A DNA stretch of 64,000 nucleotides from Delphinapterus leucas. Lineage: Eukaryota > Chordata > Mammalia > Artiodactyla > Monodontidae. The stretch is taken from the NCBI RefSeq assembly GCF_002288925.2, contig NW_022098026.1, positions 22,958,733 through 23,022,732 on the forward strand, in the 5' to 3' direction. Below the pieces are notes generated by a model, which made no database searches, had not been told where the DNA came from, and was given only the letters and a program-made list of their open reading frames with translations. How positions within the stretch are numbered: the stretch's first letter is position 1; each line of letters begins with the position of its first letter. Of the stretch, positions 46,731-57,261 are shown piece after piece. The translations under genes were made by a program, and so were the position numbers.

Positions 46731-49700
46731 ATGGTAATGGGAACATACATATAAAGAACTACATTAGAAGTAAATGGATTAAATGCTCCAGTCAAAAGAC
46801 ATAGACAGGCTGAATGGATACAAAAATGAGACACATATATGTGCTGTCTACAAGAGACCCACTTCACACCTAGGGACACATACCAACTGAAAGACAGGGG
46901 ATGGAAAATGATATTCCATGCAAATGGAAATCAAAAGAAAGCTAGAGTAGCAATTCTCATATCAGACAAAATAGACTTTAAAACAAAGACTGTTGCAAGA
47001 GACAAAGAAGAACACTGCATGATGATCAAGGGATCAATCCAAGAAGAAGATATAACAATTGTAAATATTTATGCACCCAACATACGAGCTCCTCAATACA
47101 TAAGGCAAATGTTAACAGCCATAAAAGTGGAAATCGACAGTAACACCATCATAGTGTGGGGCTTTAACACCACACTTACACCAATGGACAGATCATCCAA
47201 AATGAAAATAAGAAGCACAAGCTTTAAATGATACATTAAACAAGATGGACTTAATTTATATTTATAGGACATTCCATCGAAAAACAACAGAATACTCTTT
47301 CTTCTCAAGTGCTCCTGGAACATTCTCGAGCATAGATCATATCTTGGGTCACAAATAAAGCATCAGTAAATTTAAGAATATTGAAATCCTATCAAGTATT
47401 TTTCCTGACCACAATGCTATGAGACTAGATATCAATTACAGGAAAAAATCTGTATAAAATACAAACACATGGGGCTTCCCTGGTGGCACAGTGGTTGAGA
47501 GTCTGCCTGCCGATGCAGGGGACGTGGGTTCGTGCCCCGGTCCGGGAGGATCCCACATGCTGCGGAGCTGCTGGGCTCGTGAGCCATGGCTGCTGAGCCT
47601 GCACGTCTGGAGCCGGTGCTCCGCAACAGGGGAGGCCACAACAGTGAGAGGACCGCGTACCACCAAAAGAACAAACACATGGAGGCTAAATAATACACTA
47701 ATAAATAACCAAGAGATCACTGAAGATATCAAAGAAGAACTCAAAAAATACCTAGAAAAAAATGACAATGAAAACACGATGACCCAAAATCTATGGGATA
47801 CAGCAAAAGCAGTTCTAAGAGGGAAGTTTATAGCAATACAACGTTACCTCAAGAAAAAAGAAACATCTCAAATAAACAACCTAACCTTATACCTAAAACA
47901 ATTAAACAAATTACAAAAAAAAAACCCCAAAGTTAGCAGAAGGAAGGAAATCATATGACCAGATCAGAAATAAATGAAAAAGAAATGAAGGAAACAATAG
48001 AAAAGATCAAAAAAACTAAAAGTGTGGTTCTTTGAGAAGATAAACAAGATTGATAAACCATTAGCCAGACTCATCAAGAAAAAAAGGGAGAAGACTCAAA
48101 TCAATAGAATTAGAAATGAAAAAGGAGAAATAACAACTGACACTGCAGAAATACAAAGGATCATGAAAGATTACTACAAGCAATTCTATGCCAATAAAAT
48201 GGACAACCTGGAAGAAATGGAAAAATTCTTGGAAAAGCACAACCTTCCAAGACTGAACCAGGAAGAAATAAAAAATATAAACAAACCAGTCACAAGCACT
48301 GAAATTGAAACTGTGATTTAAATTCTTCCAAAAAACAAAAGCCCAGGACCAGATGGCTTCACAGGTGAATTCTATCAAACATTTAGAGAAGAGCTAACAC
48401 CTACCCTTCTCAAACTCTTCCAAAATATAGCAGATAGAGGAAAACTCCCAAACTCATTCTACAAGGCCACCATCACCCCGATACCAAAACCAGACAAAGA
48501 TGTCACAAAGAAAGAAAAATACAGAACAATTTCACTGATGAACATAGATGCAAAAATCCTCAACAAAATACTAGCAAACAGAATCCAACAGCACATTAAA
48601 GGGATCATACACCATGATCAAGTGGGGTTTATCCCAGGAATGCAAGGATTCTTCAATATACACAAATCAATCAACGTGATAAACTATATTAACTAATTGA
48701 AGAAGAAAAACCATATGATCATCTCAATAGATGCAGAAAAAGCTTTCGACAAAATTCAACACCGATTTTATGATAAAAACCTTCCAGAAAGTAGGCAGAG
48801 AGGAAACTCACCTCAACATAAAAAAGGCCCTATATGACAAACCCACAGCCAGCATCATTCTCAATTGTGAAAAACTGAAACGATTTCCACTAAGATCAGG
48901 AACAAGACAAGATTGCCCACTCTCATCACTAGTATTCAACATAGTTTTGGAAGTTTTAGCCACAACAATGAGAGGAGAAAAAGAAATAAAAGGAACCCAA
49001 ATTGGAAAAGAAGAAGTAAAGCTGTCACTGTTTGCAGATGACATGATACTATCCATAGAGAATCCATAGAGAATCCTAAACCAGAAAGCTACTAGAGCTA
49101 ATCAATGAATTTGGTAAAGTAGCAGGGTACAAATTTAATGTACCTAAATCTCTTGCATTCTTATACACTAATGATGAAAAATCTGAAAGAGAAATTAAGG
49201 AAACACTCCCATTTACCACTGTAACAAAAAGAATAAAATATCTAGGAATAAACCTACCTAAGGAGACAAAAGACCTGTATGCAGAAAATTATAAGACACT
49301 GATGAAAGAAATTAAAGATGACACAAATAGATGGAGAGATATAACATGTTCTTGGATTAGAAGAATCAACATTGCGAAAATGACTCTACTACCCAAAGCA
49401 ATCTACAGATTCAATGCAATCCCTACCAAACTACCCATGGCATTTTTCACAGAACTAGAACAAAAAATTTCACAATTTGTATGGAAACACAAAAGACCTC
49501 AAATAGCGAAAGCAATCATGAGAAAGAAAAACAGAGCTGGAGGAATCTGGCTCCTGGACTTCAGACTATACTACAAGGCTACAGTAATCAAGACAGTATC
49601 AGACTGGTACAAAAACAGAAATGTAGACCAATGGAACAGGATAGAAAGCTGAGAGATATAGTCACGTACATACGGTCACCTTAGTTTTGATAAAGGAGAA

Positions 49701-50736
49701 AAGACAGCCTCTTCAATAAGTGGTGCTCAGCAAACTGAACAGCTACATGTAAAAGAATGAAATTAGAACACTCCCTAACACCATACACAAAAATAAACTC
49801 AAAATGGATTAAAGACCTAAATGTAACGCCAAACACTATCAAACTCTTAGAGGAAAACATAGGCAGAACACTCTATGACATACATCACAGCAAGATGCTT
49901 TTTAAGCCACCTCCTAGAGAAATGGAAATAAAAACAAAAATTAAAAAATGGGACATAATGAAACTTAAAAGCTTTTGCACAGCAAAGGAAAACATAAACA
50001 AGACAAAAAGACAACCCCCAGAATGGAAGAAAATATTTGAAAATGAAGCAACTGACAAAGGATTAATCTCCAAAAATTACAAGCAGCTCATGCAGCTCAA
50101 TATCAAAAAAACCAAACAACCCAATCCAAAAATGGGCAGAAGACCTAAACAGTCATTTCTCCAAAGAAGATATACAGACTGCCAACAAACACATGAAAGG
50201 ATGCTCAACATCACTAATCATTAGAGAAATGCAAATCAAAACTACAATGAGGTATCACCTCACACCAGTCAGAATGGCCATCATCAAAAAATCTACAAAC
50301 AATAAATGCTGGAGAGGGTGTGGAGAAAGGGGACCCCCTTCGCACTATTAGTGGGAATGTAAATTGATACAGTCACTATGGAGAACAGTATGGAGATTCC
50401 TTTAAAAACTAAATATAGAACTACCATATGACCCAGCAATCCCACTACTGGGCATATACCCTGAGAAAACCATAATTCAAAAAGAGTCATGTACCACAAT
50501 GTTCACTGCAGCTCTATTTACAATAGCCAGGACATGGAAGCAACCTAAGTGTCCATCGACAGATGAATTGATAAAGAACATGTGGCACATATATAGAATG
50601 GGATGTTAGCCCTAAAAAGAAACAAAACTGAGTTATTTGTAGTGAGGTGGATGGAGCTAGAGTCTGTCATACAGAGTGAAGTATGTCAGAAAGAGAAAAA
50701 CAAATACTATATCCTAAGACATATATGCAAACTAAA
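46731..50736 (+). pseudogene. L1 ORF2 (broken endonuclease/reverse transcriptase gene)
   Basis: The presumed ATG at 46731 is in frame with the start of the endonuclease but meets TAA at 46752. The endonuclease shows the LQETH motif in the frame at 46839-47231. The usual GDFNT motif reads WGFNT, so the catalytic aspartate is lost. A CHR SINE interrupts the frame at 47473. The reverse transcriptase core has its FADD box at 49031-49042, directly followed by a duplicated atagagaatcc and a small deletion that shift the frame. The C-terminal knuckle (near 50310-50370) has a TGG-to-TAG stop between its histidine and last cysteine. Without the insertion the length is about 3.8 kb, normal for ORF2. 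Confidence 0.9.
47473..47670 (+). mobile_element. CHR-type SINE inside L1 ORF2, 12-bp perfect TSD
   Basis: Sense SINE from ggcttccctggtggcacagtgg to accgcgtaccaccaaaag, with only a short A-poor tail. The perfect duplication acaaacacatgg is at 47461-47472 and 47671-47682. It interrupts L1 sequence that continues without loss on both sides, so it is younger than the L1. Confidence 0.97.
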
Positions 50737-51119
50737 AATCAAATCAAATCAAAAAATGGTTCTGAAGAACCAAGGTTCAGGACAGGAACAGAGATGCAGA
50801 CGTAGAGAATGGACTTGAGGACATGGGGAGGGGGAAGGGTATGCTGGGACGAAGTGAGAGATTGGCATGGACATATATACACTACCAAATATAAAATAGA
50901 TAGCTAGTGGGAAGCAGCCACATAGCGCAGGGAGATCAGCTCTGTGTTTTGTGACCACCTAGAGGGCTGGGATAGGGAGGGTGGGAGGGAAAGGCAAGAG
51001 GAAGGAGATATGGGGATATTTGTATACATATAGCTGATTCACTTTGTTATAAAGGGGAAACTAAGACACCATTGTAAAGCAATTATACTCCAGTAAAGAT
51101 GTTAAAAAAAAAAAAAAAA
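50737..51119 (+). terminator. L1 3' UTR and poly(A) end
   Basis: Carries the family block agcacagggagatcagct-like (here gcgcagggagatcagct), a G-rich tract (gggatagggagggtgggaggg) that could form a G-quadruplex, and a tail after gatgtt. The usual aataaa is agtaaa in this copy. Confidence 0.8.
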
Positions 51120-51136
51120 AAGAATGGGTTTGCAAA

Positions 51137-52154
51137 TATCTGGATTATTTACCAAACTACAGATGAAGGAGAGCTTTGAAAGCCCTGGTTTCCATTTCCC
51201 CTGCATTCTCATAGTGCCACAGCTATCCATCTTGTTTATTACCAGTTCATTTCAGCCACCTCAGAATTGTCCTTAAGCGGTTGCTAAACTTTAATTGAAA
51301 GGAGGAAGTTACACCCTCTCCAGTTTTTTAAAGGACAAAGCAATGCACCTTACTGGTTTGCTTCTCTAAACTCATGCCACCATATTGAGTCTCATTCCAA
51401 AGCATAAATGTCTTGGAACAATTCTCCATAAATACAAGCAATTTGAGTGACAAATGCAAAAATTACACAATTTGGGGGGAAAGATTGTCAAGCCAAAACA
51501 TAGAAAGTAATGATTCATTTTATAAAATAAAATGCTCAAAGAAACATCAGGGAACTTGTTTTCGGCTGCAGTTAGCTTAATGAAATGGTTCTCTAAGTGG
51601 ATGTTTATTGGAAATCTGTGTTTAGAAGGCTGGAAATAAATTCCATTTTTAAGTTATGCCTTTTTCCCCTCTCCCTCTGCATTTGCTGACCCATTTTATT
51701 CAAAGCTGAACACGAGATATAAATAAGGATTCTTGAACTGCTTTTAAACTGCTGGCATCTGTTAGATTAGAAGGAAGTCTGATTTAGCAAAACTTAGAAC
51801 AGTACAGAACAATTGCCAAAATGAGAGAATCTTTTATTTATATTGTAAAACAATGTTATGTAACCAGGCAAGTTTTTCACCTTCATTCTTTATGATGAGT
51901 ATATGGGGCAATATATCTCTTAATGTTTGGCCAGCTGAGAGCCCATTTGCTGGTGCTGCATTATTTAGATGTCAAATTGATTTGAGAAGAAATTAATTAT
52001 GTATATTCAGCTAAAAACCATCACTACATTCAGTAAGCTGTTAATATAAAGACCTCCTTCTGGTTTTTACATGTTTTTCCTTAAATTTTCAGGTGAAAGG
52101 TAGTGTCTTTTTCTGTTATCTTTAATTTCCAGAGACTCCAGAAACCAAATAGTT
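51137..52154. other. Repeat-free unique stretch, possible conserved noncoding sequence
   Basis: One kilobase without repeat signatures, long frames or simple tracts. The part at 51560-52080 has TAAT-rich words (aaattaattatg, gctgcattattt) of the kind common in deeply conserved enhancers. This is an impression only. Confidence 0.3.
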
Positions 52155-52377
52155 AAAGTAAGAGTGCCACAGTCAAAGACACCTTGGTTTAAAACCTAGC
52201 TTACCATTTTTTGAAGTGTTTGAATTTGGAAAGTTAGAAATCTCTCTAAGCATATAGTTCAGCTATAAAACGAGGATAATAATGGTATCTTCTTCACATG
52301 TTCATTATGAGGATTAATGCACATAAGATGCTTAGCACATTGTCTGATACACAGCATGTATTCAATAAATGTTAACA
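52155..52377 (+). mobile_element. MIR SINE, near full length, sense
   Basis: From aagtaagagtgccacagtc through ttggtttaaaacctagc, aaacgaggataataatggtatc and atgaggattaatgcac to gtattcaataaatgttaac. Confidence 0.92.
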
Positions 52378-52749
52378 CTAAAAAAATTATTGCTACATCC
52401 TAATGAATACGAAGTTAAGTTCGGCAACATGAATGGAAAGTAGTTTCACTTTATTTCGTTTGGTTTAACGATCTACTTAGGTACAGTAGGGAATGTTAGC
52501 TAAATGATTTCATATACTTAGGGACATTATCCGTACTGAGAAATATCAAGCTAATAAAACAAGAGGAAATTGGGAAGGAATGTTTGCCATAAATGTTTTG
52601 TACGTTTAAATGCGGCAGTCATGACTGGACAACAAACACTGAATAATATGGATGAGATGAGATAATGGCCGATTCAGGAAAGTGTTTTGTTTGTTCTTAT
52701 TTTATTTAAAGAAGGAGGCTCTCTCTGGTGAAGTCTAATGAAACCCTAG
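52378..52749. other. Unassigned stretch
   Basis: No gene or recognised element. Confidence 0.4.
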
Positions 52750-52860
52750 GGGTGAGAGGAGGAACTGCATTTTACCAGATTAGGAAACAAATACAAACTT
52801 GCCCAAAATGATGCAATGAAGCAATGGTAGAGCTTATCCTGAAAGCTGATTTGGATTCTG
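52750..52860 (-). mobile_element. MIR SINE fragment, antisense
   Basis: Words cattttaccagattaggaaacaaatac and cttgcccaaaatgatgcaatgaag match the antisense MIR core. Diverged. Confidence 0.65.
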
Positions 52861-53027
52861 CTGTTTTTATTTTCTATATCAGGGAGTTTTCTGCACTAAG
52901 AATAGAGATTTTTGAACTAAACTTTTCAAAATTCCAAAAGGGTTTCGTGAATCAGTCCTTGGAAGAATTTATTTCAAGATGTAAAGAATGCATGCAATAA
53001 GTCTTATTAATAAATAAAACTGATTTT

Positions 53028-53180
53028 GATCGAAACCTACCATGTGCCTGGCACTATGTGAAGTACTTCATTTGTATTGGTCCAATTTCATCCTCACAAC
53101 AACTCCTCTGTGGAGTAGGTATTAAGAAAACGGGAGGTTAGAATGCTTTCTATGAGTCATGCAATTGATGAGGTTGAGAA
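53028..53180 (-). mobile_element. MIR SINE fragment, antisense
   Basis: Words acctaccatgtgcctggcactatgtg, tttcatcctcacaacaactcc and gtggagtaggtatta match antisense MIR. The element fades after 53150. Confidence 0.88.
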
Positions 53181-54334
53181 ACAAGACTCACCCCTGGGTA
53201 TGTACAGTCAAAACTTGTGGCCTTACTTATTATGCTTATGTGTCCATTTCTGACATTCCTCCCTGTCTCAAGGAACCAGATGACTGAACAGAGATAGCAT
53301 TTCCCATCTTTCACACCATAGGTCTGAGGCAGAATTAGAAGGTGCCATAACCACGGAAACTGACTACAAAGGGCCAATCATTAAGAGATATATCACCCCA
53401 TATACTCATTATAAAGAATGAAGATGAACTTGCCTGGTTACATAACACTGTTGTATCACATAAATAAAAGATTCCCTCATCTTGGAAATTGTTCTATATT
53501 GTTCTAAGTCTAAACTTGGACTATAATTTGGGAGTTGGGAGTTCAGGGATGGAGCTGGGGCAGACGCTTATTGATACTGGCACTGTAAAGGTAGCACCAA
53601 CAATAGAACCACTCATCTATAGAGTTCTCCACCACAGTTTCCCTTGAATCTCCTCAAACAGCAGAAATAAACTTGACTTGTGCATTGGGTCAAAGCTGGG
53701 AAAGTGATAAATTCTAGAAATTTTTCATAAAATGAGTAATTTTTATGAGTTTTTAAAAATTTTAAAACATTAAAACATTTTAAAAAATCACTTTTTGTAA
53801 GTGAAGCGTTTTCAAACATGATATAATTATTTAGTAAAAACAAAAGCATTTTAAATGAAAAGAATATGTACCTAGAGTCCCATGACTAAAAAAAAAAAAT
53901 TTAAGTCCAGCATTCATTCCTCCCTGGATGCTTGTACTGTAGAAGGAGTCAGAGACCACGTCCAGCACTCAGGTTTCTCCTCTGAACTGAAGATCTTGTC
54001 AGGCTCAAGGTTACAGCTGAGAATGAAGTAGTGTCATAATACCCTTCAAATGACTGCAATCTTAATCCAACCTCTGGCAAGAGGGTCTAAAAAGATAGTT
54101 TGTGACAATGTTAAGTATATGCTAAGAAAAATATGAAAACTGATCCAAGGACCAAAGTGCAAGAGCATAAGGACCTCATCTTTCTCATTGATTGTGGTGT
54201 CTCCAGCTCTGAGTACCCAGATTTCAAAACGTATTCTATGTGACTTCTCAGCCCTGCAAAGCCAGTTAGTCATTTAGCTTGAGATCCTTTAATACAGGTA
54301 CCTGTGTAACAGTCATAATTAATACATTAATAAA
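53181..54334. other. Unassigned stretch
   Basis: No gene. An A-run with aaattt follows at 53887-53902. Weak unnamed repeat traces only. Confidence 0.4.
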
Positions 54335-54555
54335 TATGCCAGACTCTTTTCTAAGTGATTTACATCTGCTAACTCATCCTCACCACAATCCAGTGAGAAA
54401 GGTACTATTATTAACACTAATAGTGTTAAGGTGGGAAACTAAAGCAGAGAAAGATTAGAAATGTGCCCAAGGATTGTGATGTTAGGAAAGGATGGAACTG
54501 GGGTACAAAGCCAGGATGGCTGTAGAGCCTGTGCTCTTTATCATTCTGCCCTTTG
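54335..54555 (-). mobile_element. MIR SINE, antisense
   Basis: Words gccagactcttttctaagtg, ctaactcatcctcaccacaatcc, ggtactattattaacac and aactaaagcagagaaagattag follow antisense MIR order. Confidence 0.9.
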
Positions 54556-54960
54556 CCATACTAATAGCAGTCACCATTTGTTCAGGGCTTACCATGGGCC
54601 AATAAGAATTGTGCTGAGCACTTTATAGGCACACGTAGTTTTACTGTGCTTTGCTTTGTTGTGCTTCACAGATGTTGCATAGTTTTTACAAATTGAAGGT
54701 TTGTGGCAACCCTGCATCAAGTTTATCGGCACCAGTTTTCCAACATTTGCTCACTTAGTGTCTCTGTGTCACATTTTGGTAATTCTTGCAATGCTTCAAA
54801 GCTTTCACCAGCAAAAACATTATGACTCTCTGAAGGCTCAGATGATGGTTAGCATATTTTAGCAACAAAGCACTTTTAAATTAAGACATGTACATAGCTT
54901 TTTTAGATATAATGCTGTTGCATGCTTAAGAGACTACAGTAGAGTGTAAACATAACTTTT

Positions 54961-55159
54961 TTTTTTTTGCGGTATGCGGGCCTCTCACTGTTGTGGCCTC
55001 TCCCGTCGCGGAGCACAGGCTCCGGACGCGCAGGCCCAGCGGCCATGGCTCACGGGCCCAGCCGCTCCGTGGCATGTGGGATCCTCCCGGACCGGGCCAC
55101 GAACCCGTGTCCCCTGCATCGGCAGGCGGACCCTCAACCACTGCGCCACCAGGGAAGCC
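54961..55159 (-). mobile_element. CHR-type SINE, antisense, sharing its target with an L1
   Basis: Poly(T), gcggtatgcgggcctctcac, body and reversed head ending gggaagcc. The flanking word cataactttt stands at 54951-54960 and 55160-55169. A third copy ends the adjacent L1 at 55548-55557. Confidence 0.95.
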
Positions 55160-55169
55160 CATAACTTTT

Positions 55170-55547
55170 TTTTTAACGTGTTTATTGGAGTATAATTGCT
55201 TTACAACGGTGTGTTAGTTTCTGCTGTATAACAAAGTGAATCAGCTATACTTATACATATATCCCCACATTCCCTCCCTCTTGTGCCTCCCTTCGACCCT
55301 CCGTATCCCACCCCTCTAGGTGGTCACAAAGCACCGAGCTGATCTCCCTGTGCTATGCAGCAGCTTCCCACTAGCTATCTATTTTACATTTGGTAGTGTA
55401 CATATGTCAGTGCTACTCTCTCACTTCATCCCAGCTTTCCCTCCCCCTACACCTGTCTCCTCAAGTCCATTCTCTACATCTGCGTCTTTTTTCCTGTCCT
55501 GCCCCTAGGTTCATCAGAAGCATTTTTTTTAGGTTCCATATATATGT
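55170..55547 (-). mobile_element. 5'-truncated young L1 3' end, antisense (378 bp)
   Basis: Reversed L1 3' terminus from tttaacgtgtttattggag through agctgatctccctgtgc to cccctaggttcatcagaagc. Its duplication cataactttt lies at 55160-55169 and 55548-55557 and, when collapsed, restores the Tigger1 sequence gtaaacataacttttatatgc. Confidence 0.95.
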
Positions 55548-56009
55548 CATAACTTTTATATGCACCATGAAACCAAAAAAATCATGAGACTGGCTTTATT
55601 GTCATGTTTGCTTTTTTGTGATGTCCTGGAACTTAACCCACAATATCTCTGAGGTATGCCTGTACACATGTTATTTCATTACATCAATATGACAATTAAA
55701 TGAGGTATATGCAATTATTGGCCCCATTTTATAGATAAGAAGACTAAGGTTCAGAGATGACATGCAATTTTCCCAGTTGTCTTTGATCAGAATAAAACTC
55801 AAACTCAGATCATTTCACTCAGCAGAACTGTCTAATCCTCTCTCATCATACATCTCAAGGAGGGCTTTTTTTCATCAGTAAATTTTTAACTTCTCTTAAC
55901 CACTGAGCAATGATTTCTAACTGAAAATAAACATGTGGGATTTGATTTCCAACAGAGATTCCCATTCCTACACTTAAACTTGACTCTCCCACATTTGAGT
56001 TACATATTT

Positions 56010-57000
56010 TAAAGACTTTTTAAACACATTTTATTTTAGAATAGATTTAGATTTACATAAAATTGCAAAGAGAGTTCCCACATACCCTGCACCCATTTCT
56101 CCCTATTATTAACATCTTACATCAGTATGGTACTTTTGTTACAATTTAATGAAACTATGTTGTTAACTGAAATCCAGATCTCTAGACTTCTTTGGATTTT
56201 ACTTAATGTCTTTTTTCTGTTCCAAGATCCCATCCAAGATAGCACATTACATTTAGTCAACGTGTTTCCTTAGGCTCCTCTTGGCTGTGACAATTTTTCA
56301 GACTTTCCTTGTTTTTGATGATCTTGACAGCTGTGAGGAATAATTAGTCAGGTATTTTGGAGAGAGTCTTTCAACTGGGATTTGTTTGAGTTTATGTCAT
56401 GATTAGACTTTGGTTGCCGGTTTGGGAAGGAAGACCACATTGGTAAAGTGCCATTCTCATCACATCATATCAAAAGTATATACTATTAACATGACATAAC
56501 TATTGATGTTAACCATGGCCGAGGTAGTGTTAGTATTCTCCACTGTAAAGCTACTTTCCCCCCTTTCTATACCGTGCTCTTTGGAAGAAAGTTACTATAA
56601 GCAGCATACACTTTAAGGAGTGAGGAGTTATGCACGGGAGGTCTGTCTATTCACCCCAATTATTTATTTATTTATTTATTTACTTAGATCAATATAGACT
56701 CAAAAATATTTATTTAATATGCTTGGTTATAACCAAATACTACTTTATTTTGTGGCTCAAATCGTTCCAGCTTTGACAATGGGAAGCTCTTTCAGTTGGC
56801 TCCTGTGTCCTTTTGACGCTTACCCATCATTGTGTTTTGGTTTTGGTTTTGAGCAATTCATTAAATTCTGGAACTATGAGATGTTCCAGGCTCATCTTGT
56901 ATATTTCTTGCCAGAACCCTAGAATCAACTATTTTCCCAAAGTTTTTAAATTGAAGAATGGTATTACAAACCAATATCTGAGTGTTAGGTGTGCTTGTTG
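56010..57000 (-). mobile_element. Ancient L1M LINE 3' region, antisense
   Basis: Words cataaaattgcaaagagagttccc, attaacatcttacatcag, tgttccaagatcccatcc, cctcttggctgtgac, tcacatcatatcaaaag and ctccactgtaaagctac run in the order of an old antisense L1M 3' UTR. An ATTT repeat sits near 56660-56690. Confidence 0.65.
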
Positions 57001-57261
57001 CTACTGGGTGTCACTGCTTCTAGCCTTTCTTAGCTGACAGAGCAAGGACATATGTGTGTTAACTTGTATGTGTATATATATATATATAATATCCATATAT
57101 ATTATATTAATTTAAACATGTATTCATGCTGAGGTCTTCAACTCTAATTTGTTACCACACTGTCATCATAGCCTTCCCCCTGTTTGTCTACAGTTCCTCT
57201 CTCTAACAACGAGAAACCTGGCTGCACCATCCATTTATTTGTTTACTCCCAGTATAGAGTT
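57001..57261. repeat. TA-rich tract and unassigned flank
   Basis: A TA microsatellite at 57071-57088 followed by atatattatattaa. The remainder is unassigned. Confidence 0.6.

Larger units (their letters stand above)
43622..51119 (+). mobile_element. Near full-length L1 LINE (7.5 kb) with CHR SINE inside
   Basis: Complete in layout: a 2.2-kb 5' UTR, ORF1, ORF2, a 3' UTR and a poly(A) tail of 16-18 A. The flanks aagagtggatttgcaaa (43605-43621) and aagaatgggtttgcaaa (51120-51136) form a 17-bp target duplication with two mismatches. Without the SINE and its duplicated 12 bases the element is about 7.29 kb. Both frames carry stops and shifts, so it is not active. The start matches the 5' terminus expected for this L1 class. 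Confidence 0.95.
54626..55662 (+). mobile_element. Tigger1-like DNA transposon (deleted), with nested L1 and SINE
   Basis: The left end taggcacacgtagttttactg is a worn form of the Tigger1 terminus, and the right end gaggtatgcctg is its intact inverted repeat. Internal words cacagatgttgcatag, acaaattgaaggtttgtggc and tcacattttggtaattc match Tigger1. The TA target dinucleotide is duplicated at 54624-54625 and 55663-55664. Without later insertions the copy is about 440 bp, so it lacks the transposase gene. Confidence 0.88.
54560..55810 (-). mobile_element. MIR SINE split by a Tigger1 insertion
   Basis: The left part (54560-54625) reads ttcagggcttaccatggg and gtgctgagcacttta. The right part (55663-55810) continues with cacatgttatttcattac, ggccccattttatagataag and aaggttcagagatgac. 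Joined across the Tigger1 the two make one antisense MIR, so the MIR was the original target. Confidence 0.88.

Noticed and set aside
47491..47958. 155-codon frame apparently fusing a SINE reading with L1 ORF2
   Set aside because: It is a chance read-through from the inserted SINE into the broken ORF2; no promoter, splice or conservation evidence supports a chimeric gene.
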